From Clostridia bacterium (lineage in GTDB: Bacteria; Bacillota; Clostridia; Oscillospirales; Acutalibacteraceae), in contig JAFRQQ010000020.1 in assembly GCA_017428525.1 (NCBI GenBank), positions 185,535 through 249,534 on the forward strand: a stretch of 64,000 nt of DNA, given 5' to 3'. Below the pieces are notes generated by a model, which was not told the origin of the DNA, made no database searches, and was given only the letters and a program-made list of their open reading frames with translations. Positions 44,135 through 51,031 of this stretch are shown here, piece by piece. Position numbers and translations under genes: made by a program. How positions within the stretch are numbered: the first letter of the stretch is position 1; every line of letters begins with the position of its first letter.

Positions 44135-44660
44135 GCTTTTCACCCATTCTTTTTAAACGCCGCACAATCACGGCCGGATCGCGGCAGACGTGCGCAGTCA
44201 TCTGTATCAGCCGCATGCAGCGGCGCGCAATGCGCGGAAACCGCAGACGCGCCCGCATATAAAACGTCATCAGGGACCGCCAGAAGCCCGCGTCGCACCG
44301 GATTTCTTTGCCGTCGCGCCACACGCGGGGCACCCGGGCGATTACCGCGCTGCGCGGGATGCCCAGATCCCGGATCTGCTGATTGTCGCCGACGATATCG
44401 AAGCTCTCATCCGGATACACGCGGCACACGCGGTGCAGCGCGAAGGAAAGATCCGCCCGCTCAAACAGCAGCAGGTCGCCCACGCGGATCCTGCGATCAC
44501 CCGGAGCGGCGAGCTCGACGGAATCCCGGCCGTTGATCAGAAACGGCTCCATGCTGATCCCCTTGATGCGGATGGTCGCGGTCTGCCCCGCGGCCAGCGT
44601 TTCCCGGATCAGCGGCATGAGCTCCGCCAGCTGAACGGAAAAGGAACCTTCCATATTCAC
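44124..44660 (-). CDS. S24/S26-type peptidase of the RiPP operon
   Basis: The 178-residue protein has GISMEPFL (Ser36), FALHRVCRV (His76) and IVGDNQ (Asp92), the Ser-His-type signal peptidase-like set, and a strongly basic C-terminal part. The start is GTG 44660, overlapping the LanM stop by 4 bases with GGGA 7 bases upstream; ATG 44654 is an alternative. It is paralogous to the protein at 17919-18377. It likely cleaves a leader or a modified precursor, although proof is lacking. Confidence 0.78.
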
Positions 44661-46837
44661 AGCAGCATCCCTCCGCTCAATTCAGTCTCCTGCGTCGCAA
44701 GCGCATAAATCACGCCGGCCGCGCCCTGCATCAGCCCGTAATTCCGGTCTGCCGTTTCAAACGGATGCAGCAGGTTCAGGCGATCCGTCAGCAGCCGCTC
44801 ACGCAGGCCTTCCGCTGCGGGATCGGCCGGAAGTCCCAGCCGGGCGCGCGCCGTCAGCCGCGCGCTCAGACCGCAGCAAAGGCAATCGCGTTTCGGCAGC
44901 GGCGAACGCGTCAGAAACTCCTCCGCCCGCGCCAGATCGCGCCGGCAGCAGGCAAGGATGTCCGGATTCTCCGTCAGTTCGGTCAGACGGCGCCGGCTCA
45001 TGGCAATGCCCGGCGCGCCGGAGCACCACCCGCGCATGAAAGCGGCGGGATCGTCCGTGCGCAGGTCACGCCAGTTCTGCTGCGCGGCGTCGTAGTGTTC
45101 TTCCTCAAACGCCAGCAGCCGCAAAATGTCGTCATCCGCCGCGTTTGACCCGAGGCTGAACTGCGCCGCAGCGAGCGCGAGCGCCAGTCCCGCGGCGCCG
45201 TGCGCCGCGCCGGTCAGCTGCGGCCTGCAGGCGCGCAGCAGCGGCAAAAGCGCATTTGCAAGCGGCTGCGCAAGCGCCGCCGGCAGCTTCGGCAGCTGCA
45301 GCGCCAATCCGGCGACGCCGCCGAGCAGATCGCCGGTGCAGCCCGCGTCCGGCGACGGACGCAGCAGCGCTGCAAGCGAATACGCATCCGCGCGAAAACG
45401 CGGTTCTTCGGTCAATTCATACAGATGCAGGAGCGCTGCGAGCATACCGCCCAGGCCGGACTGCAGCGACGCGCGCTGATCGGACACGTTCATCGGCCGC
45501 ATGCGCGCAAGCATTTCCGCAAACGGTTCGTAATGCGCCAGCAGCGCGCGCAGGATGTCGGCGTCGCCGGTCCGGTGATACAGCGCCGCGTAGGCGCAGA
45601 GGATCCCGAGCGATCCGTTATACAGGCCATAGCCCGCGCTTTGCAGATAGAAGTTGCCGTCCGCGCCGCAATCCAGCTGCATCCAGCGGGTGGAAAGGAC
45701 GGAAACCGCGCCGCTTTCGAGCAGACGGAACGCGGTGCGCTCCGCCGTTTCTCCGCACAGCGGCACGGGGGTTTTCTTTGCAAGCGGCCGCACCGCCGCG
45801 ATCGACTGCGAAAGGATGCGCGCCTGCGCTTCCAGATCGGCCGGGCAAAGCGCCGCCAGCCGGTCGGCAACGGCCTCCGCGGGCGAACGGGCAAAGAAGT
45901 CCGGCCGCACACAAACGTCGCCGTTCCACAGGCCGCGGTCCTCAAACGGCACGGTCAGACGCGGTAGATCGCCGCGCAGCAGCGCCTGCACCTCCGCCGC
46001 CGTGACGTCCTCCATGAACGCCGCTCTGTCAGACCGCATATCCTTCTCGTGCCCGGCGGACAGCAGCAGGTTCAGCGCCGAGCGCCGCTGATTCTCCGGC
46101 AGCGTCTGCGCAAACCGGAGCAGCCGCCCGTAAACCTCTGTCGGGCGCAGGAGCACGCGGCATTCGCAGCCGGCAAAGCCGTCGAGCGCCGACGCAAACC
46201 ACGCGCGGTGCGCGAGCGCGAACGCATAGGCCTCGCAGAAGCCCGCGCGCACCTCATTTTCGTAATCATAGATATAACAGGGCTGCCCGTCAAGGAGCAG
46301 CATGTTTTCCCCTTTGGGATCGTCGGCGATCAGACCGGCGCACAGACGCGCCTGCCCGTCGACGACGTGCCAGTTCGGCAGCAGATGAGCACGCAGGACG
46401 GAACCGGCCAGATTCTTTTGCGCTTCCTGCTCCGGAACGGTCGCGGCGGAAAACAGCGTCTCCGCGTCGACGATCACCGGCGTATCCTTGCACGCGATGA
46501 TGTTTTCTTCGTGCAGATCCGTGCTGCCGAAGAGATAGGCAAGGAAAATCAGCGCGCCGCAGCGGCGAAAATACGCCGCAGCGTCAGCTTCCGTTTCCGC
46601 CGGCGTATGCGGCACGACAGCGGCATGATAGCCCGCCGCCGTTTCCGCGAGCACCCGCTCGCAGGCAGGCACATAAAGAAAGCCTTCCTGCTTGAGTGAG
46701 AACAGGAAAGCTTCCAGCGCTTTTTCCGTCCGCGCGCTGCGCGGCTTTCGGTAATATGCGGTTTTGCCGTCAACGACCAGCTCGACCTGTCTGCCGCCGT
46801 GCCGGTCGCCGCGAGGGGTGATGTTCCGACTGTCCAT
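44657..46837 (-). CDS. lanM: Short CCG-type LanM lanthipeptide synthetase
   Basis: The 726-residue class II lanthipeptide synthetase carries the dehydratase set in an N-terminal DUF4135 domain: Asp11 and His13 (RGDRHGG), Lys31 (RKPRS), Asp107/His109/Asn112 (STDLHEEN), Asp124/Glu126 and Arg231/Thr233 (LLRPT). The C-terminal LanC domain has Cys605 (GWCSGAPG) and Cys654-Cys655 (CLCCGLSA), the CCG zinc-ligand pattern of ProcM-like enzymes. It lacks about 240 residues that precede GDxH in typical LanMs (~900-1100 aa). It starts in the same frame as the radical SAM gene, 2 codons after its stop, with no clear Shine-Dalgarno. It should dehydrate Ser/Thr and form lanthionine rings. Confidence 0.9.
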   Translation of the reverse strand: MDSRNITPRGDRHGGRQVELVVDGKTAYYRKPRSARTEKALEAFLFSLKQEGFLYVPACERVLAETAAGYHAAVVPHTPAETEADAAAYFRRCGALIFLAYLFGSTDLHEENIIACKDTPVIVDAETLFSAATVPEQEAQKNLAGSVLRAHLLPNWHVVDGQARLCAGLIADDPKGENMLLLDGQPCYIYDYENEVRAGFCEAYAFALAHRAWFASALDGFAGCECRVLLRPTEVYGRLLRFAQTLPENQRRSALNLLLSAGHEKDMRSDRAAFMEDVTAAEVQALLRGDLPRLTVPFEDRGLWNGDVCVRPDFFARSPAEAVADRLAALCPADLEAQARILSQSIAAVRPLAKKTPVPLCGETAERTAFRLLESGAVSVLSTRWMQLDCGADGNFYLQSAGYGLYNGSLGILCAYAALYHRTGDADILRALLAHYEPFAEMLARMRPMNVSDQRASLQSGLGGMLAALLHLYELTEEPRFRADAYSLAALLRPSPDAGCTGDLLGGVAGLALQLPKLPAALAQPLANALLPLLRACRPQLTGAAHGAAGLALALAAAQFSLGSNAADDDILRLLAFEEEHYDAAQQNWRDLRTDDPAAFMRGWCSGAPGIAMSRRRLTELTENPDILACCRRDLARAEEFLTRSPLPKRDCLCCGLSARLTARARLGLPADPAAEGLRERLLTDRLNLLHPFETADRNYGLMQGAAGVIYALATQETELSGGMLL

Positions 46838-46843
46838 AGCGTA

Positions 46844-48025
46844 TTATTCGATTTCGCCGTTTGCCTTCATTTCGTCATATCTGGCCTGGATCTTTGCAGC
46901 CTGCTCAGGATAGAGCTTCTTGAAGCAGAACCGCGCGGACACCTTGCCGAATTCGCCGGTATCGCCGTAATGCGCCGCGGCGCACAGACGGCATTTCCGC
47001 TGGAAGATGCACTTCATGCACTCGTCCAGCAGCGGCACATTGTCCGACCATTCCTGGACCTGCCGCCAGCATTCCGCAAAGCCGAGCTTGCGCGGGTCAA
47101 AGGTGAATTTGTCAAAGCTGATACACGGCACCATCATGCCCTGCCAGTTGATGAAGATCATCGATTTGCCGGCGCTGCACTGCAGGCCTTTTTTGTCGGG
47201 CTCTCTGGGAATCACGAAGCTGCTGAAAAACTCATCGATGTAATCCGAAGCACTCACGCCGGTCACTTTGCTCAGGTGCGCGGTTTCCAGCTGCTTGTAT
47301 TCTTTGTAGTCAACAACTTCCTGCGCCACCGTTTCGTCGTCACACTTGCCGGAATTGATCAGCGCGTCCGTCGGGAAAACCGCGAGCTTGCGCTCTCTGG
47401 CATAGGCCAGCACGGCGTCCATATCGCTGAAATTCTCCTTGCCCGCCGTATAATTCAGAATCACGGTAAACCCTCTGGTGATTAAACGGTCGATGTTGCG
47501 CATGACCTTCTCAAAGGCGGCGCCGTTGCCGCAGGTACGCTCATAGGTTTCGGCACTCATACCGTAAAGCGTCACGTTGATTTTCGTCGGGGGACATTTC
47601 ACAAACAGGTCAAAAATCTCATCCGTGATGTTGGAGCCGTTCGTAATGATGCTCAGCTGCAGATTCTTTTTATAGGCGTATTCATACAGCTGAACGAAAT
47701 CGGGGTGAATGGTGCATTCGCCGCCGGAAAAAGCAATGCCATCCACGCCGAGCCGGACGCATTCGTCGATATAATACTTCCAGTCGTCAAAGCGCAAAAT
47801 CCGCTGTCCGGCCGCTTTCAGCTCCTCCGGAGATTTCCGGATATAGCAGAAACCGCAGTTGAAGTTGCACAGCGGCAGCAGCTCGAGCTGCATGCCTATC
47901 GCCTTGCGCATGTCATTCGCCTGCGACACTAAAAAGTGATTATAAATGCCGGCAAGGTCCGCGTTTTCTCCCTCTGCCTGCTGCGCCTGCGTCAGCAGAT
48001 CAAAAAGAGATAGTTTCTTTTTCAT
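46844..48025 (-). CDS. Radical SAM/SPASM peptide-modifying enzyme
   Basis: The 393-residue enzyme has the cluster motif C53-x3-C57-x2-C60 (LCNFNCGFC), the GGE segment FSGGECTIHP, and a SPASM region with Cys283, Cys301, Cys336-x2-Cys339-x5-Cys345-x2-Cys348 and Cys367, which would bind auxiliary FeS clusters. Such enzymes make thioether or carbon-carbon crosslinks in RiPPs. GAGGAC precedes ATG 48025, which begins 1 base after the kinase-PqqD stop. By eye it has lower GC than its neighbours. Its probable substrate is the Cys-containing peptide at 49164-49367, guided by the PqqD domain of the fusion gene. Confidence 0.9.
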   Translation of the reverse strand: MKKKLSLFDLLTQAQQAEGENADLAGIYNHFLVSQANDMRKAIGMQLELLPLCNFNCGFCYIRKSPEELKAAGQRILRFDDWKYYIDECVRLGVDGIAFSGGECTIHPDFVQLYEYAYKKNLQLSIITNGSNITDEIFDLFVKCPPTKINVTLYGMSAETYERTCGNGAAFEKVMRNIDRLITRGFTVILNYTAGKENFSDMDAVLAYARERKLAVFPTDALINSGKCDDETVAQEVVDYKEYKQLETAHLSKVTGVSASDYIDEFFSSFVIPREPDKKGLQCSAGKSMIFINWQGMMVPCISFDKFTFDPRKLGFAECWRQVQEWSDNVPLLDECMKCIFQRKCRLCAAAHYGDTGEFGKVSARFCFKKLYPEQAAKIQARYDEMKANGEIE

Positions 48026-48026
48026 A

Positions 48027-49151
48027 TCAGTCCTCTTTCTTATCGATCAGTCCGTTTGCGTCCATTTTTTCAAGAAACGCGTGCGCATCTTTTTGAGCAA
48101 GCGCGGCGTCAATGCCGTAATGCGCCTGCAGCGCCGCGGCAAGCGTTTTTTCGTCGGTGAACGCCTGCAGCTGCTCCCACAGGAACGCGCCCGCCTCGTT
48201 CAAGACGACGGCCGCCGTGAAATCGATCGCCTGCGTACCGCGCGGGATGACGACATACTCGTCGGCAATGTTTCTCATCTGAAAATACTCTTTCACTTTA
48301 TAGCGCATAACAAACTCCTTTTTCGCCTCTTGATAGGACTTCTCAAATATCGTATTATAAAGCACGGCGACTGCTTCCTCGCTGATATCGCAGGAAAGCT
48401 CGTAGACCGGCACGTTTGCCGCAACCGCATTGATGGCGGCGAGGTACTGCTCCTCGACCTTTTCGGTCAGAGGAAATACATAATTATGAAGATAAATATG
48501 TGAAAGCGCCTCGGCGGGACAAAGCCGGCGCACAGAGTTCTGCTTAGCCTGCACGACATAAACGATCGCCTTGAGCGGCACAAACTCGTTTTTGATCATC
48601 CGCTCCTTGCCGCTCCACGGGCTGCCGTGGGCGTAGATCGCACCGCCGTCGTTGATGACGCACGGCTTGTCGTAATTCAGAATCGTGCAGTGCAGATACC
48701 GCTTCCAGAGATTCGCCTGCGTGCTCTTGCCCGCGCCGGAAAGGCCGCAAAACAGAATGCCGCTGTTTTTATAAACCGCGGCGGCAGAATGAATCATGAA
48801 GCTGCCTGTGCTGACAAGGCGATAGACATAGGCTTGCATCAAAAGATAGGACGCCTCATATTCTCCGTCGCTGCGCACGCTGTCGCTCATATAAACATCC
48901 GCATGCGCATAGTCGCCGCGCAGTTTTGCGTAGCAGCCGCAGAACGAGATCCAGTGATTCTGCTGCGCATCTTTGTAAAAGCAATAATCGCCCAGCGATT
49001 TCAGAAGCGTTAAGCCGTTGATATCTGCATCGCTGAGCGGATGAAAACAAACGGAAAAAGAGGGGAGCTTGCCTTCCTCATTCCGGAACGGTACAAACTG
49101 CCCCTCAATATCCTTGCTTAATAAAAAGTTCTCTGAATTCAGGCTAAACAC
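48027..49151 (-). CDS. HPr kinase-like/PqqD-domain fusion protein
   Basis: The 374-residue protein joins an HprK-like P-loop domain (about 95-280; HSAAAVYKNSGILFCGLSGAGKST with Walker A at 136-143, YDKPCVIND, HGSPWSGKERM) to a C-terminal PqqD-like leader-binding domain (about 285-374; VIPRGTQAIDFTAAVVLNEA, ending GLIDKKED). The N-terminal ~90 residues resemble the same part of related kinases. The start is GTG 49151, 12 bases after the precursor stop and without a clear Shine-Dalgarno, so translation is probably coupled. Phosphorylation of a peptide Ser, as by lasso-cluster kinases, is inferred. Confidence 0.85.
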   Translation of the reverse strand: MFSLNSENFLLSKDIEGQFVPFRNEEGKLPSFSVCFHPLSDADINGLTLLKSLGDYCFYKDAQQNHWISFCGCYAKLRGDYAHADVYMSDSVRSDGEYEASYLLMQAYVYRLVSTGSFMIHSAAAVYKNSGILFCGLSGAGKSTQANLWKRYLHCTILNYDKPCVINDGGAIYAHGSPWSGKERMIKNEFVPLKAIVYVVQAKQNSVRRLCPAEALSHIYLHNYVFPLTEKVEEQYLAAINAVAANVPVYELSCDISEEAVAVLYNTIFEKSYQEAKKEFVMRYKVKEYFQMRNIADEYVVIPRGTQAIDFTAAVVLNEAGAFLWEQLQAFTDEKTLAAALQAHYGIDAALAQKDAHAFLEKMDANGLIDKKED

Positions 49152-49163
49152 GAAAAACCGAAA

Positions 49164-49367
49164 TTACACGGGAGCATTCTTCGTGCTGTAGCACTGATGA
49201 ATCGAGGACGCGGGCAACGTAAGCATGGAAACATAGCTGCCGTCGTTCTGGCAGGTGCCTTCCACATGACCGCCGGACCAAACGACGTCAGACGGACAGC
49301 TCGCATAAGCCGCGAAGTTGTCTTTCACATCCAGATTCACTTTCACAAGATCGGGACTCTGATACAT
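49164..49367 (-). CDS. Cys-containing candidate RiPP precursor with YxxP motif
   Basis: The 67-residue peptide begins MYQSPDLVKV, a YxxPxL pattern like those recognised by PqqD-type domains, followed by DVKDNFAAYASCPSD and a Cys/Ser/Thr-bearing half with Cys24, Cys39 and Cys59 and many Ser/Thr. ATG 49367 has GGAGG 8 bases upstream; an ATG 15 bases further up overlaps that site. The kinase-PqqD gene follows in 12 bases, the radical SAM and LanM genes next. It is a likely substrate for one of them. No family name is certain. Confidence 0.75.
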   Translation of the reverse strand: MYQSPDLVKVNLDVKDNFAAYASCPSDVVWSGGHVEGTCQNDGSYVSMLTLPASSIHQCYSTKNAPV

Positions 49368-49403
49368 AGTTAATTCCTCCATTAATAATAATCGTGCAAT
49401 TAA

Positions 49404-49598
49404 TCAGTCAAGCGCGCAGGGTTTGCCGTTGGATCTCGCGATCACAGAAGCGATCTGAGCAGCCTGTCTCTCCTCGACAGTCATGGCTTCCCATTCTTCC
49501 TTGCTGTACACGCCGCCTGCAACACTGTCAAGCAGTTCTTCGGTCAGTTCGATCCCGGCCGCTGCAGCTTCCTTTTTGAGTTCTTCAAGATTTGCCAT
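49404..49598 (-). CDS. Double-glycine leader peptide (candidate lanthipeptide precursor)
   Basis: The 64-residue peptide has an acidic helical leader ending GIELTEELLDSVAGG (Gly28-Gly29), the ELxxVAGG end seen in Nif11/NHLP-type leaders used with ProcM-like LanMs, then a 35-residue core with Ser32, Thr40, Ser51, Ser56 and a single Cys61. Ser56-Cys61 (SNGKPC) could form one lanthionine ring. ATG 49598 follows AAAGGGG; the promoter is at 49642-49670. The C39 exporter at 53228-55417 should cut after the double Gly. First gene of the operon. Confidence 0.82.
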   Translation of the reverse strand: MANLEELKKEAAAAGIELTEELLDSVAGGVYSKEEWEAMTVEERQAAQIASVIARSNGKPCALD

Positions 49599-49641
49599 GA
49601 AAATTCCCCTTTCTTAATAAAGAATAAATATCTGCAGAGTT

Positions 49642-49670
49642 ATGATAGCACAATCCCATCATGGTGTCAA
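49642..49670 (-). promoter_or_regulatory. Promoter of the precursor/HprK-PqqD/rSAM/LanM operon
   Basis: On the minus strand TTGACA (49665-49670) and TATCAT (49642-49647) are spaced by 17 bases, 44 bases before the leader-peptide ATG. The surrounding 49620-49725 is AT-rich and shows no clear terminator, so some read-through from the upstream operon is possible. Confidence 0.75.
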
Positions 49671-49725
49671 CAGTTTTTTGGGAATTTTTTTAATTTTTCG
49701 AACATTTTTTTACATAATACCTTAC

Positions 49726-50994
49726 TTATATCAAATCCAGCCGTTCAAACAGCTCCAGGCGGGCTTTGCCGGCTTCGGAGAGTTCTTCCCGCCGATCGAG
49801 CCGGGTCGACGGCGAGCTGACGCCCCCGCGCAGGAGCTTCCAAAACTTGGAGATCAGTCTGCGCACCACACAAAACGGATAGAGCCACTTGCGCCGGAAC
49901 AGCACGGGATAATACAGCTGCATCTCCCGCAGGGTCGGAACCAGCGCGTGGCGGTATTCCCGGCGGGTCTCCTGCCCGATCTTGCGCAGCTCGTCGCTGT
50001 TATGCTTCGCGCGCGCGCCGGTGTAGCGGTAATACCGCCAAGCATCCACGGCGTGCTCCTCATGATTGACGCCCTGCCAGCCGCCCAGCTCGAGGTCATC
50101 CAGCAGCGCCTGCATATTCTCCTCCTCCATGGCCGGCGGCAGCGGCAGCGCGTCGGGATCGATCCCGCAATAGCGCACCAGCGCGCCGAAAATCAGCCGC
50201 ACGGTGTAGGCATACTTCGTTTCCTGCAAGGCGTCCGCGTAGCGCTGCCGGTCGATCGCGCCGGCGTTGCCGATGGCGTAAAGCGCCGTATCCATCATCA
50301 TGCGCAGGCTCGTGCCGCCGTAAAGGAAATGCTTCATCATGTGCTCGGTCAGAAACAGCAGCGCGATCGTCGGCTCGAGCACCGGAATCGGCAGGTCAAA
50401 GGCCGTCACGGTCTGCGAAGTTTCCATCGCCCGCGCATCCAGATTCCAGCACTGTGTCAGCGTATGCCGGAACATCTCGGGCAGCAGGGCAATATGCACC
50501 TCCACCAGGCCGATCGTCGGATGCTCGAAGATGGAATGATTGAAGTAATCCGGCCGCTGCTTTTTCAGCGTGAATCCGTTTTGCAGCAGGAAGTCCTGCG
50601 CCGCCTGTTCGTCCGCGGGCGCAACCAGCAGGTCCGTGTCGGCGGAGACGCGCAGCTCGGGGTTCGCGTAGAACCGCGCCACGTCCGCGCCCTTGATGAC
50701 CAGCGTCCGGATCCCGGCGGCCTGCATCCTGCCCACAACGGTCAGCATCTGCTCTGTTTTCAGCAGGTTTTTGACCGCCGCGCCGCGCGCTGAGGTCAGC
50801 AGGCGGTCGCGGGTCGCGGCCGGACAGCCGAGGTCTTCCCGCTTGAGGGCGATCGCCGTCGTATAGGTGACGCTCTGGTTCGATGCAAGCGACGCCACAC
50901 GCTCCCAATCCACCGGCACTTTCGGCGCAGACGCGGGCACGCCGCGCGCGCCGCAGCCGAACAGATGCATCAGGTATTCCATTTCGTTTGTCAT
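49726..50994 (-). CDS. Nucleotidyltransferase-family protein in the RiPP cluster
   Basis: The 422-residue protein has the NTP_transf_5 pattern: VIKGADVARFYANPELRVSADTDLLV (shown in part: VIKGADVA and SADTDLLVAP) near residue 99-125, where the paired Asp residues would bind metal. Such proteins occur in peptide-modification clusters and may nucleotidylate a substrate, but none is known here. GGTGAAG precedes ATG 50994. It is the last gene of the NHLM operon, 37 bases after the ABC transporter gene. Confidence 0.8.
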   Translation of the reverse strand: MTNEMEYLMHLFGCGARGVPASAPKVPVDWERVASLASNQSVTYTTAIALKREDLGCPAATRDRLLTSARGAAVKNLLKTEQMLTVVGRMQAAGIRTLVIKGADVARFYANPELRVSADTDLLVAPADEQAAQDFLLQNGFTLKKQRPDYFNHSIFEHPTIGLVEVHIALLPEMFRHTLTQCWNLDARAMETSQTVTAFDLPIPVLEPTIALLFLTEHMMKHFLYGGTSLRMMMDTALYAIGNAGAIDRQRYADALQETKYAYTVRLIFGALVRYCGIDPDALPLPPAMEEENMQALLDDLELGGWQGVNHEEHAVDAWRYYRYTGARAKHNSDELRKIGQETRREYRHALVPTLREMQLYYPVLFRRKWLYPFCVVRRLISKFWKLLRGGVSSPSTRLDRREELSEAGKARLELFERLDLI

Positions 50995-51031
50995 CGCTTC
51001 ACCGCCCTTCCGTCTTTGTTTCGCATGGCGT

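Noticed and set aside
49404..49598. Non-coding spacer or spurious small frame
   Set aside because: Good Shine-Dalgarno, leader with the double-Gly motif and position at the head of the operon support a real gene.
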